64,000 nucleotides of DNA from JAJDXW01 sp965214795 (GCA_965214795.1 OZ243976.1:1302001-1366000); one strand, 5' to 3'; shown: positions 51,670 to 60,903, counted from the stretch's first letter. Notes: generated by a model from the letters alone, not told the origin. A program made the numbers and translations.

Positions 51670-53259
51670 ATGAACGCCGGCTCGCCTGAAGCATTCGTCG
51701 CGGCCGCGAGCCGGTCGACCCTCGACGGCGTGTTCCGGAGCGCGGCGCGGACCTGGCCGGGGCGGGTCGCGATCGAGGAGGGGGCTCGGGCGCTCACCTA
51801 CCGCGAGCTCGACCGTCTCGTGGACGGGATCTCCGGGTGGCTCGCCGCCAACGGGGTCGGGCGCGGGGACCGGGTCGCGATCCTCTCCGAGAACAGCGCG
51901 CACTACGTCGCCGTCATGCTGGCCTGCGCCCGCACCGGCTGCATCCTCGCCTGCCAGAACTGGCGGCTCACCGCCCGCGAGCTCCGGCACTGCATCTCCC
52001 TCGTCGAGCCCAGGATGATGCTGGTCTCGGACCGTTTCGCCACCCTGCTCGATGAAGTGGAGGGCGGCGGGAGCGACGGCGCCGCGACGCGGCACCGGCT
52101 GGACGCCGCGCTCGCCGCGCGCTGGGCGGAGGAAGCGGGGCCGCCCGCGCCGCCGGCCGCCGGCGACGAGCCCGACCCCGAGGAAATCCTCCTCATCCTC
52201 TACACGAGCGGCACCACCGGCCTCCCCAAGGGGGCCGCGATCAGCCACCGGGCGGAGCTCGTCCGCAACCTCGCCTGGCACCTCTCGTTCGGCATTCTTC
52301 CCGGCGACACGATGGTGGCGTGGATGCCCCTCTACCACATGGGGGGGGCCGACCAGGTGCTCGGAACCCTGCTCGGCGGCGGCAAGGTCATCGTCATGGA
52401 CGCCTTCGACGCTCCCCGGATCGCCCGGATCGTGACCCGCGAGCCGCTCGGCTGGCTCGTCACCATGCCCGGCACGACGGACCGCATGATCGCCGCCCTC
52501 AAGGCCGAGCCCTCGCCGCCGGTCCGCGTGCGGGCGGTCGGGGTCATGCCGGATCTGGTGCCGCGGGCCGAGATCGCGGAGCTGACCCGGCTCCTCCACG
52601 CGCCGTACCCCAACACGTTCGGCTCGACCGAGACGGGGAGCCCGCCCTGCTCGGGGAGCTGCCTTCCGCCCGGGGTGGTGCCGGAGCGCCTCTCGAAGCG
52701 CTTGAGCCCGCTCTGCGAGCTTCGCCTCGTCGATGCGGACGGAAACGACGTCCCGGACGAGACCCCCGGCGAGGCGACGGTGCGCGGTCCCACGCTCTTC
52801 AGCGGCTACTGGCGTGCGGACGAGACGAACGCCAGGGACTTCCGCGGCGGCTGGTTTCACATGGGGGACCTCCTCGTCCGTCACGAGGACGGGACCTTCG
52901 ACTTCGTGGACCGGGCGAAGTACATGATCAAGTCGGGCGGGGAGAACATCTACCCGGCCGAGATCGAGCAGGTGCTGCTCGCGGACCCGCGGGTCGCGGA
53001 AGCGGCGGTGGTGCGGCGGACGGACCCGCGCTGGGGCGAGGTGCCGATCGCGTTCGTCGCCCGCCGCGACGGCGCCCCGGTGGAGGAGGCCGATCTCCAT
53101 CGCCGCTGCCGGACCGAGCTCGCCGGCTACAAGCAGCCGAAGGCGGTGCGTTTCATCGAGTTCGACGACTTCCCGCGGAGCGCCTCCGGGAAGGTGCAGC
53201 GGCACGAGCTCGAGTCGCGCCTTGTGAAGAAGCAAGAGGAGTCCGAACCATGCCCGTAG
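51670..53259 (+). CDS. AMP-dependent acyl-CoA ligase (ANL superfamily)
   Basis: 529-residue ligase. P-loop YTSGTTGLPKGAA, A5 NTFGSTETGS, A7 GGWFHMGDLLVRHED, A8 DRAKYMIKSGGENIYPAEIE and catalytic lysine in PRSASGKVQRHELE. ATG 51670. Overlaps the downstream amidohydrolase by 10 bp, so the two are co-translated; the pair could release an acid from an amide and activate it as its CoA ester. It is not close to the 3-kb ligase in detail. Confidence 0.9.
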   Translation: MNAGSPEAFVAAASRSTLDGVFRSAARTWPGRVAIEEGARALTYRELDRLVDGISGWLAANGVGRGDRVAILSENSAHYVAVMLACARTGCILACQNWRLTARELRHCISLVEPRMMLVSDRFATLLDEVEGGGSDGAATRHRLDAALAARWAEEAGPPAPPAAGDEPDPEEILLILYTSGTTGLPKGAAISHRAELVRNLAWHLSFGILPGDTMVAWMPLYHMGGADQVLGTLLGGGKVIVMDAFDAPRIARIVTREPLGWLVTMPGTTDRMIAALKAEPSPPVRVRAVGVMPDLVPRAEIAELTRLLHAPYPNTFGSTETGSPPCSGSCLPPGVVPERLSKRLSPLCELRLVDADGNDVPDETPGEATVRGPTLFSGYWRADETNARDFRGGWFHMGDLLVRHEDGTFDFVDRAKYMIKSGGENIYPAEIEQVLLADPRVAEAAVVRRTDPRWGEVPIAFVARRDGAPVEEADLHRRCRTELAGYKQPKAVRFIEFDDFPRSASGKVQRHELESRLVKKQEESEPCP

Positions 53260-54425
53260 TTGATCGCATCGGCGCGTTCCACGACGAGATGACCGCGTGG
53301 CGGCGCGACATTCACGCCCACCCCGAGCTCGGCTTCGAAGAGCACCGGACGTCCGATCTGGTGGCGAAGCGCCTCGAGGAGTTCGGGCTCGAGGTCTACC
53401 GGGGCATCGGGCGCACCGGGGTGGTGGGGGCGCTCCGGGTCGGAAACTCGCCCCGCTCGGTGGGGCTGCGGGCGGACATGGACGCGCTCCCCATCCACGA
53501 AGCGACCGGGCTCGAGTACCGCTCCCGGAACGACGGCCGGATGCATGCCTGCGGGCACGATGGGCACACGACGATGCTCCTCGGGGCGGCCCGCTACCTC
53601 GCCGAGACCCGCGACTTCGAGGGGCAGGTGTTCTTCATCTTCCAGCCGGCGGAGGAGGGGCTCGGCGGCGCGCAGGCGATGATCGAGGATGGGCTCTTCG
53701 AGCAGTTCCCGTGCGACGCGATCTTCGGCATCCATAACCGGCCGAAGCTCCCGGTCGGCGAGTTCGCGGTGCGTTCGGGGGCGATGATGGCGGGCGGGGC
53801 TTTCTTCGACATCGACATCGAGGGAGTCGGTGCGCACGGCGCCCGCCCCGAGTCGAGCGTCGATCCGGTCGTCGTCTCCTCGCACCTGGTGGGCGCGATC
53901 CAGTCGGTGGTGGCCCGCAACGTTCCACCTACCGAGACCGCGGTCGTCTCCGTCACCCGGCTGCACGCCGGCGACGCCTACAACGTCATCCCCCAGTCCG
54001 CCCGCCTCGGGGGCACGGTGCGCGCCTTCTCGTCCGACGTCATGAAGCTCGTGGAGCGGGCCCTCGAACGGATCACGAAGGGGGTCGCGGAGAGCTACGG
54101 CGCCCGCGCGCGCCTCGACTTCCGCCCCATCTTCAGCCCGACCATCAACACGCCGGCGGAGGCGGAATTCGCCGCGTCGATCTGCGCGGAGGTGGTCGGA
54201 GCGGAGAACGTCGAGCGCAACCCCCCGCTCATCATGGCGTCGGAGGACTTCTCCTTCATGCTGGAGCGGGTGCCCGGCTGCTACGTCAACCTCGGCAACG
54301 GGGAAGGCGAGGGCGCGTGCGAGGTGCACAACCCGGGCTACGATTTCAACGACGAGGCGCTCCCGCTCGGCGCGAGCTTCTTCGCCCGCCTCGTCGAGAC
54401 CCGCCTCGCCCGCGAATCCGCCTGA
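53250..54425 (+). CDS. M20 family amidohydrolase (hippurate/N-acyl-amino-acid hydrolase type)
   Basis: 391-residue di-zinc amidohydrolase. Metal-site segments are RADMDALPIHEATG, MHACGHDGHTTMLLGAA (Cys and His pair), FQPAEEGLGGAQAMIEDG (catalytic Glu pair), IFGIHNRPKLPVGEF and SEDFSFMLERVPGCYVNLGN. The dimerisation lid IEGVGAHGARPESSVDPVVV is present. It hydrolyses N-acyl amino acids such as hippurate or IAA conjugates. ATG 53250, inside the end of the ligase gene. Confidence 0.92.
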   Translation: MPVVDRIGAFHDEMTAWRRDIHAHPELGFEEHRTSDLVAKRLEEFGLEVYRGIGRTGVVGALRVGNSPRSVGLRADMDALPIHEATGLEYRSRNDGRMHACGHDGHTTMLLGAARYLAETRDFEGQVFFIFQPAEEGLGGAQAMIEDGLFEQFPCDAIFGIHNRPKLPVGEFAVRSGAMMAGGAFFDIDIEGVGAHGARPESSVDPVVVSSHLVGAIQSVVARNVPPTETAVVSVTRLHAGDAYNVIPQSARLGGTVRAFSSDVMKLVERALERITKGVAESYGARARLDFRPIFSPTINTPAEAEFAASICAEVVGAENVERNPPLIMASEDFSFMLERVPGCYVNLGNGEGEGACEVHNPGYDFNDEALPLGASFFARLVETRLARESA

Positions 54426-54528
54426 TCCTGCGCCGCGCCACCGCCGGCCCCCGGCTGCCCCGTGCCGTGCATCCGGTCCCGATCCGACCGGGGCCGGCCG
54501 GGTCCGATCGGGGCGAGCGGGCACCCCG

Positions 54529-55488
54529 TCATGGTACTGCTCCCGCGGCGGAGTGATTGGCCGCCGCCTCGAGCCTGTCGAACGAGTAGTGGATTCTGTA
54601 ATCAGGTGAGAACAATCCTCCTGTGTCCATATTGGCGATCTGTCGATCCAGGTATTTCTTAAAAGAATCATCCACGTCGCAGCATATACTATGACGGCCT
54701 TCCTCGATTGCAACCCGCGTTGTGATCCCGCTTCCTCCGAAGAAATCCAGAACGGTGGACCCAGGGTAGGACAAAGCGCGCACCAATCGCCGAATCACCG
54801 CCCGCGGTTTCTGTGTCGGATGTCCGACCCGCTCGGTCGAGTTTCCGTTCAATCTGCACATCCGCCAGACGTTCGTCGGGTTGCGGCCTTTCTCGATCGT
54901 CTCGGGATTCAATCTCTTGTCCCTGCGGTAAGCCTCTTTCGTTTCCTCGTCATACGGCTCACGCACGGAATCCAGATCGAAGTAGTACTTCCTGGTCTTG
55001 GCAAACCACGCAATCTCTTCATGTCGGTTGGCGAAGAAACGTCGCGCGCTCATCCCGTTCGGATAATTCCAGACGATCAGGTTGACGAGAAGCATTTCGC
55101 TGTTCCGGCGCATATGGCTGATGACGGAAAGAAGATCGCCGCTTCCCGCCTCCCCCTGATATTGCAATCCGCCGAAAATCGCGATATTTCCGGTTGTGGA
55201 CAATACCCGTTGTGCCTCCTTCAACCAGGCGGAAGCCCAATCAATGTAATTTTCATATTTGTCCCATTCCGCCAGCATGATGTTGTAAGGCGGATCGCAG
55301 ACAATCAACTGGATCGAGCCGTCAGGTATCTTCCCGAGAAGATCAAGGCAATCGCTAACCTCCGCAACGTGTCGAGTAACCTTCGGCATTTCGATGGAAA
55401 GACCACGAACCGACGAATGCCGTTCTCCGTCCCGGTTCATTGCGTTCATGGCCTTGTAACCCGAGTTCCGATGTGATCGGTTGCTCAT
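54529..55488 (-). CDS. M.RsrI-like type II N6-adenine DNA methyltransferase (beta class)
   Basis: 319 residues. Motif order is IV (ICDPPYNIMLAEWD-type VCDPPYNIMLAEW) first and I (VLDFFGGSGITTRVAIEEGR) last, the beta-class arrangement. IFGGLQYQGEAGSGDLLSVI, IVWNYPNGMSARRFFANRHE, IAWFAKTRKYYFDLDSVREP and RNPTNVWRMCRLNGNSTERV match M.RsrI of Rhodobacter sphaeroides as I remember it nearly block for block, so methylation of GAATTC is a reasonable prediction. ATG 55488 follows GGGAGGAGG. No RsrI/EcoRI-like nuclease gene is next to it. GC content is lower than in the surroundings, which suggests acquisition. Confidence 0.85.
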   Translation of the reverse strand: MSNRSHRNSGYKAMNAMNRDGERHSSVRGLSIEMPKVTRHVAEVSDCLDLLGKIPDGSIQLIVCDPPYNIMLAEWDKYENYIDWASAWLKEAQRVLSTTGNIAIFGGLQYQGEAGSGDLLSVISHMRRNSEMLLVNLIVWNYPNGMSARRFFANRHEEIAWFAKTRKYYFDLDSVREPYDEETKEAYRRDKRLNPETIEKGRNPTNVWRMCRLNGNSTERVGHPTQKPRAVIRRLVRALSYPGSTVLDFFGGSGITTRVAIEEGRHSICCDVDDSFKKYLDRQIANMDTGGLFSPDYRIHYSFDRLEAAANHSAAGAVP

Positions 55489-55596
55489 GCCTCCTCCCGG
55501 TCTTCGAGCAAGACGTCGATCGACGCAAGGACAACGTCCCGAAGGGTCCCGGCCATACGGCCATATCCGGGGCTGGCCAAGGTTCCGCCTGAAAGT

Positions 55597-55775
55597 ATAG
55601 CGAAGCTGCTTGCAACGAGTCCCTTCGGGCTCATCTCCGGATTGGAAAGGACCGCTCCCTGCAGCCACGCGGTGGAGGCGGGCGGTCGGGTGTTCCTCAC
55701 CGGACGGATCCCGACCGAGCCCGGCGCCGGCGACTCGGCCGCGATTCCGACCGGCATCGAGGCGCAGACCCGACG
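55597..55775 (+). pseudogene. ridA: ridA, 5' half (interrupted by the island)
   Basis: Reads AKLLATSPFGLISGLERTAP, CSHAVEAGGRVFLTGRIPTE and TGIEAQTRR, the N-terminal strands of RidA/YjgF imine deaminases. The initiator appears as ATA at 55597 (perhaps a decayed ATG); TTG 55642 is another possible start. After the TRR codons at the junction the protein turns to unrelated sequence and stops at 55824. The missing half is found 4 kb away at 59805. Confidence 0.8.
55768..55775 (+). repeat. Left junction repeat (att-like), ACCCGACG
   Basis: ACCCGACG at the end of the 5' half of ridA recurs at the beginning of the 3' half (59805-59812). Joining the two halves through one copy restores EAQTRRTMDDLVVVLEELG in frame. 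Confidence 0.75.
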
Positions 55776-56100
55776 CATCCGGGATGCTCGCCTGTCCCCG
55801 TGCACCCGCACCACATTCGAGTGACAATATGGACGCAATTTCAGTGCCTTACGGACGATTGGCTTTTCTCTCCCGATTCCTCCTTGCCCCGCACCCATCC
55901 AACCCTCAGGACACGAAGGTAGCAATTTTGCGCCTGACCGCCATCTCCAGAAAGCCCCACTTCGAGGCGAGATCAGGGGCATGCAAGCCGGTCGGTCGTG
56001 GCGATAAGGCGACATCATGATGTTGCTTGATCGCCCGCAACCTCCCATTCTTGACGATCCCGCTCGCCCAATCTCCAAAGCGTCTCAGCTCTCGAAACGC
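55776..56100. other. Left end of the island, no gene recognised
   Basis: About 325 bases between the ridA junction and the candidate endonuclease stop codon. A minus-strand frame from 56078 runs through the junction into the RsrI-like gene region, but it spans both island and host sequence and has no family features. Possible terminator or leftover island sequence. Confidence 0.35.
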
Positions 56101-57105
56101 TCAACATGCCGGCGTGATGCTGAATTCGATCAGCCACTTGAGTTTGCTTGCATCTCCGTCCAAATACTGCGCGATGGTTGCCGCCAAGTCATTCACATGC
56201 GAGAGAGGAATGACATAGTCGAATACGCCAGCCATTACCTTTAATGTTTCCGCCGTCCACTCGCCATCGACAACAAGAATCCCGAGAGTATCTCTATGCT
56301 TTCCCTTCCAGTTAATAGCTGAAAACATCTTGTCCTTTGCATACAGAGACGCGTGCCTGGATGAAGACTTTCGGACCTCTACGAATGCCATTGGAGACGT
56401 TTCGTCCGGGATTACGAAGTCAGCCCGATGATCGTACACGACTCCCGATAACCCCGAATAGGAATCTTCCTTCTTGTACGCGACCCCGGCGCCCTGCAAG
56501 GCGCTTTCTACTATCGTTTCCAACATGACACGCCCGACCAGATCCCGAACGATTCCTTCCAGTGTTGCCTCCAGCCGCTGCAATATCTCTCCTTCCTGTA
56601 CATCTTCTGGCACAACGCGATCTGCAAGTAGAGCCGACAAGCGATGGGCAGCAGGAGTCGATATGGCGTTGTCCGATACTTGACCAACCTGGCGCTTCAA
56701 TGCCGCCTTGCTGAACACTCCCGCAAGGTGCTGGAGTAACGGAAGCGTGTAAGCGTGCTCTTTGATAAACTCTGGAGACCAGTCGCGGAAACCATTGGTT
56801 CCTCTCTCTACTTCTTCGAGATAATGCGCGCCCGCACTTCGTATATTTGTGTATACGCCGGCAGTGATACCAGCCTCGACATCCATGGGAATCGCCTTTC
56901 GACGTGTCCACTCACGAACGACATATCCGGGCGAAAGGTCCTCCGTCGGCGCGTTGATTCCGGACAGGAGAATTACCGCCTTGCGCGCCGAGTCTATCGC
57001 GGCTTCCGAGACGTTGGTAAAGCCGCTCGTATCCTCGGAAAGCGTCAGATAGTCACCGATACACTTTCGTATCTCTGCATCGGCGAGTTGATACAGCGTC
57101 TGCAT
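56101..57105 (-). CDS. Candidate type II restriction endonuclease (PD-(D/E)XK-like)
   Basis: 334 residues, family not recognised. Near residue 230 YDHRADFVIPDE followed by FVEVRKSSSRHASLYAKDKM resembles the Asp...Glu-x-Lys nuclease core (with VRK instead of xK), followed by FSAINWKGKHRDTLGILVVD, a strand-helix element seen in restriction enzymes. The N-terminal 200 residues are helical. The ATG shares one base with the methyltransferase stop codon, so it is coupled to it; a nuclease following its methylase is a normal R-M order. The assignment rests on context plus the weak motif. Confidence 0.6.
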   Translation of the reverse strand: MQTLYQLADAEIRKCIGDYLTLSEDTSGFTNVSEAAIDSARKAVILLSGINAPTEDLSPGYVVREWTRRKAIPMDVEAGITAGVYTNIRSAGAHYLEEVERGTNGFRDWSPEFIKEHAYTLPLLQHLAGVFSKAALKRQVGQVSDNAISTPAAHRLSALLADRVVPEDVQEGEILQRLEATLEGIVRDLVGRVMLETIVESALQGAGVAYKKEDSYSGLSGVVYDHRADFVIPDETSPMAFVEVRKSSSRHASLYAKDKMFSAINWKGKHRDTLGILVVDGEWTAETLKVMAGVFDYVIPLSHVNDLAATIAQYLDGDASKLKWLIEFSITPAC

Positions 57106-58412
57106 CAAGAGGCCCTCGCGAAAACATAGTACTCTCCCAGCCCTTGCGCTGAGCCTTCGCGCTTTTCAAGAACCCAGCGATGACCTCTCGGCCGGACCAA
57201 CTCACATTGCACATCACGGAATCCACACCCAGTCATGATTCGCGCAAGCCACTGGGGAGCTTGGACATGAACGCCATATAAGGCCGCATCAGAAACCATC
57301 ATGTGGAGACTCGCCCCTCGCTTCAAAACCCTATGCGTCTCCCTTATGACCTGCTGCATCTGACTGAAGTACGGATAAATGAGCAAGTGGTAGTCCTTCT
57401 TGCCTGCCCGTTCTCCTCGCCTTTCAAATAGGGCTGCCACTACGGCATCCGCGTCCCGACGTAGATCATCGGGCAACGTATCCCGATATTCCTGTTGGCG
57501 CTCCCGATGTTCCTTGCTCAATGCTGTCGTGGTATTCACTATGAGTCGACTTCTTACTCGGGCGGTTATCTCACTCCACGAAGATGCCATATTCCAAAAA
57601 TACAAATACATCCGCGTCATTTCAGCGAAGTCGAAGTTGTTTATGTATGGAGGTGACGTCACCACCAAATCGACGGTCGCCTCTCTCAGTTCGTCCATCC
57701 TTTCCGATGACTTCGTGTAGATATCAACGGAAGATTTGTGAAATGTAGCCGCATGCATGTCGCCCGTTAGTACAGACATTGCTCGCTCTAGAGCAAGCGG
57801 GGCAGTAAGTGCGCGTTTCCTGGAGGTGGGAGCCTTGTATATTCCATCGGTCGCAGCAAAGCAGCAGTGATCCAACATGCGAGACAAAATCAGAATGGCC
57901 AACGGGTGCGATCCAAATCCACACTCATCGAGTTCGCGTCGCGCAGAGCAAAGGCCAAAAAGGTCATCTTCGCGAAACATCTTCCTTAGGAAATCGGAAG
58001 CTGAGCGAGACAAGAAGATGCCGCTTCGATTGCGCGTATGTAGACCCCGTGAAATGGTTGATCGTATACATTCCAAATCTGTCCAGTACCTGTGGCTATT
58101 TGCTTTTGCCTCGCTAATGATCGCGAAAAACGGGTGAGGTTCATAAGCCACCGCAGAAAGACCAATTAGTCGGGCAGCTAATGGTGCAGTTCCACATCCC
58201 GAGAAGGGATCAAGCAAACGGCTCGGTGCGTTTCGTCTACACCCCTCTAAGGAAACCGATGCTTCGACCAGTTCGGGCGAAAAACCCGCTATGAAGTTGA
58301 ACCATCGGTGAACCGGATGATGGCCCGTCGTGGTGTTCGTCGGCAACTTGTCCAGTGACACTCTTTCGGGAGAGGCATCCTTTAGAACTTGAAGACTGGA
58401 GTGTCGGTCCAT
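57105..58412 (-). CDS. DNA methyltransferase (probable N4-cytosine, SPPY type)
   Basis: 435 residues. Motif I LLDPFSGCGTAPLAARLIGL is near residue 68 and motif IV VVTSPPYINNFDFAEMTRMY near 255, with about 180 residues between that could be the target-recognition domain. TSPPY is typical of N4-cytosine enzymes. ATG 58412 (MDRHSSLQVLKD) is preferred over a TTG at 58478. It protects the site cut by the endonuclease encoded directly behind it. AT-richer than the neighbours. Confidence 0.82.
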   Translation of the reverse strand: MDRHSSLQVLKDASPERVSLDKLPTNTTTGHHPVHRWFNFIAGFSPELVEASVSLEGCRRNAPSRLLDPFSGCGTAPLAARLIGLSAVAYEPHPFFAIISEAKANSHRYWTDLECIRSTISRGLHTRNRSGIFLSRSASDFLRKMFREDDLFGLCSARRELDECGFGSHPLAILILSRMLDHCCFAATDGIYKAPTSRKRALTAPLALERAMSVLTGDMHAATFHKSSVDIYTKSSERMDELREATVDLVVTSPPYINNFDFAEMTRMYLYFWNMASSWSEITARVRSRLIVNTTTALSKEHRERQQEYRDTLPDDLRRDADAVVAALFERRGERAGKKDYHLLIYPYFSQMQQVIRETHRVLKRGASLHMMVSDAALYGVHVQAPQWLARIMTGCGFRDVQCELVRPRGHRWVLEKREGSAQGLGEYYVFARAS

Positions 58413-58490
58413 GTGTTGTATCTTCTCTTGCTCGTAAAGTCTGCACCTGGCATGCTCGTTCAGGGTAACAGTTCCCAATCATATCTGTCC

Positions 58491-59571
58491 CTATCCATGC
58501 AGCTTTCGCGTGATCGCCACTGCAACTCGCTCGGCGGCTTGGCTCAGCGTCGCGTCGTCGAGATGGACGTACCGATTGGTGGTGCTGGCGCGCCGGTGTC
58601 CGAGAAGGCGACCCGCGACATGCAGGCTCTCGCCGTTCATGACCGCGTGGGAGGCATGTGCATGGCGAAGGTCATGCAGCCGCGCATCCGCCACGATCCC
58701 CACCATGTCGCGCGCCTTGGTCCAAAACATCCACAAGTCGTTCGTGCTCAACGGCCCGTTTCCCTTATCGCCCGGAAACACCCACTCTCCGGACGCCGTT
58801 TCGGCGAGACGGTTCAGCAGCTCCCGCGCCGTCTCGCCGAGCGGAACGTACCTCGGTCCGGTCTTCGCGTCAATCAGCGCGAGCCGGTCCGGCTTGACCT
58901 CGCACCAGCGCAGGCAGCGTATCTCGCCCGGCCTGCAGCCCGTCGGCAGGAGAAGGCGCACCGCCGCGACGCATACCGGCTTTTCGTCGTCGCGCCGGCG
59001 CAGGATCGCGCCAAGCTTCGCAAGGTCGTCCGCGCCGAGCAGCCGCCCGCGCGGCGGACGGCGATAGCGGACGATGCCGGTGCACGGGTTCCCGGCGGCT
59101 TCGGGCCGATGGCCCCACGCGATGGCGCAGTCGAGCATGGTGCACAGTATGTCATGACTTCGATTCGCACCGCCCGGCTTCCTGCGTCCGTATTCGTGGA
59201 AGAAGCGGGCAATGTCGGCCCGCACCACCGAACCGACGCGGAGATGGCCGAGCGCGGGCAGGATGGCGCTGTTGAGATAGCTCAGTGTCGCTTTCACCGT
59301 GGACGGCTTCCACGAGGGCGAGCGCCGCTCGACGTATTCGGCGGCGAACTTCGTCAGCGTCGGGCCGGAAGCGGGAAGGGGCACGGGACTCCCGCCGCCC
59401 TTCTCGCGCGCGAGGAAGGCGAGCGCGGCGGCGCGCGCCTGGTCGGCCTTCACCGCGTCGGGCTTGCCGAGCGTGACCCGGCGCGGCACTGTCCCACAGC
59501 ACGGCCTCGCGTCCGTCCGCAGGCGTGAAGGCGCACGCGCCCGCCATTGTGATCTTCGTTCCGTTCGCCAT
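58491..59571 (-). pseudogene. Tyrosine recombinase (phage-type integrase) with internal deletion
   Basis: The catalytic domain is complete: Arg in GCRPGEIRCLRWCEV, His-x-x-Arg in LHDLRHAHASH, His in GRLLGHRRAST and Tyr in NRYVHLDDAT. The family N-terminus MANGTKITMAGACAFTPADG, REAVLWDSA starts at ATG 59571 with a good ribosome-binding site, but it is in another frame from RRVTLGKPDAVKADQARAAA. Some 35 residues that normally lie between (the PGFGLRV strand region) are missing, so a deletion of about 100 bp shifted the frame near 59490. An internal start could still make the core, without the arm-binding domain. Confidence 0.8.
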
Positions 59572-59804
59572 GTTCCGATCCCTTCCGTTCGTTTCGGTCG
59601 CGACCGGTGCGTCGCGGGCGCTCCCGTTGGGGAACACCCAGGACACGCCGGGTAACGGAGCCGGGTTCGGAAGTTGGAGGGGTCGGAAGTGCCGCGCTCA
59701 AACGCCGCGCGGGCTGCAAGCCGTTGTCGTTTCGGGGCTTTCGGCGCTTCGTGGATGCGTGGCCGGAATGCGATTTTCTACGCCCTGCGGCGCGGTTGTC
59801 TCAC

Positions 59805-59812
59805 ACCCGACG
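59805..59812 (+). repeat. Right junction repeat (att-like), ACCCGACG
   Basis: Second copy of the 8-bp sequence shared by both island ends, here followed by TACGATGG of the ridA 3' half. Confidence 0.75.
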
Positions 59813-60155
59813 TACGATGGACGACCTCGTCGTCGTGCTGGAGGAACTCGGTCTCGATCTCGCCCACGTGATCGCGGCACGGGCCTTCCCGACTTGTTTC
59901 GGGGAAGACTATGATCGCATGAACGCGGTCTACCGGAGCCACTTCGCGGCGGGCCGGCTCTCCGCCCGCACCTGCATCGGGGTGACCGCTCTCGCGCGCG
60001 GGGCGCGGGTGGAGATCGACTTCATCGCCCGCCGGCCGGGGAGTCGAAGCGACCCCCGGCATCGGACGCGGTTGCCCGCCGCTCGACGGGCGGCGCGGGG
60101 CACGGGCGCGATTTGGCAGGAACGTCCCTTGAGGGAGGCGGCGCATGAGGCTTGA
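59805..60155 (+). pseudogene. ridA: ridA, 3' half (interrupted by the island)
   Basis: TRRTMDDLVVVLEELGLDLA, HVIAARAFPTCFGEDYDRMN and RSHFAAGRLSARTCIGVTAL form the C-terminal half of RidA, ending in the usual VEIDFIARRPG; the frame then continues 30 residues to a TGA that overlaps the next gene. No start codon precedes it in the proper context. It joins exactly to the half at 55597-55775. Confidence 0.82.
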
Positions 60156-60903
60156 AGCGATGAGCGTGGCGGTGACCGGCGCGCAGCAGGGGATCGGCGC
60201 CGCAATCGCGCGTGCCGCGGCGCGTGAGGGCGCACACGTCGTCGTCAACTGGCTCGACGACGAAGCCGGCGCGCGGGCGGTCGCCGAGGACGTCGTGGCG
60301 GCCGGCATGAGGGCGGAGCTGGTGGCCGGGAGTGTCACCGACCCGGAGGCGGTCCGGAGAATCGTCGAGGCGGGCCGGGACCTCGGCGGCTCCCGGGGGC
60401 TCGGGGGCTTCGTCAACAACGCGGGGATCTTTCCGCGCGTCCCCTTCCTGGAGCTCACCGGCGAGGACTGGGACGCGGTCCACGACGTGAACCTCAAGGG
60501 GACGTTCCGCTGCACGCAGGCCGCCGCCCGCGCGATGATCAGGGCCGGCAACGGGGGCTCGATCGTGAACCTCGCATCGGTGGCCGCCTTCCGTTGCTCG
60601 CCGAACGGAGTGCACTACGTGGCGTCCAAAGCGGGGGTCATCGGCCTGACCCGGGCCACCTCCCTCGACCTCGCCCCGCACCGCATCCGGGTGAACGCCA
60701 TCGCCCCCGGCGTCACCGACACCGCGCAGCCCCGCTACGGGATGAGCGAGGAAGAGCTTGCCGCCGCGGGGGCCGAGATCCCCCTCGGGCGGATCGCGGC
60801 TCCGGAGGACGTGGCTTCGCTCGCCGTCTTCCTCCTCTCCGGGGAATCGGCCCACGTCACCGGTCAAACCTTGCACGTCAACGGCGGCCAGTTCCTGTAC
60901 TGA
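60145..60903 (+). CDS. Short-chain dehydrogenase/reductase
   Basis: 252-residue NAD(P)-dependent Rossmann oxidoreductase. Cofactor motif VTGAQQGIGAAIARAAARE, NNAGIFPRVPFLELTGEDW (NNAG), catalytic Ser in IVNLASVAAFRCSPNG, Tyr and Lys in VHYVASKAGVIGLTRA and the C-terminal GQTLHVNGGQFLY. Asn after strand 2 (NWLDD) leaves cofactor preference open. It overlaps the ridA 3' end by 11 bp and was probably its operon partner before the island came in. Confidence 0.92.
   Translation: MRLEAMSVAVTGAQQGIGAAIARAAAREGAHVVVNWLDDEAGARAVAEDVVAAGMRAELVAGSVTDPEAVRRIVEAGRDLGGSRGLGGFVNNAGIFPRVPFLELTGEDWDAVHDVNLKGTFRCTQAAARAMIRAGNGGSIVNLASVAAFRCSPNGVHYVASKAGVIGLTRATSLDLAPHRIRVNAIAPGVTDTAQPRYGMSEEELAAAGAEIPLGRIAAPEDVASLAVFLLSGESAHVTGQTLHVNGGQFLY

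Larger units (their letters stand above)
55776..59812. mobile_element. 4,037-bp restriction-modification island inserted in ridA
   Basis: Bounded by the ACCCGACG direct repeats and lying inside ridA. It carries, on the minus strand, a damaged tyrosine integrase, a DNA methyltransferase and a candidate restriction endonuclease. Its middle part is visibly less GC-rich than the flanks. Removing it with one repeat copy restores a continuous ridA frame of about 140 codons. The integrase lies at the end next to the right junction, as in integrative elements. Confidence 0.8.

Noticed and set aside
55485..56078. 197-codon minus-strand frame ending at the RsrI-like methyltransferase start
   Set aside because: It runs across the island junction and antisense to the ridA half; no family features, so the neat stop/start overlap is taken as chance.
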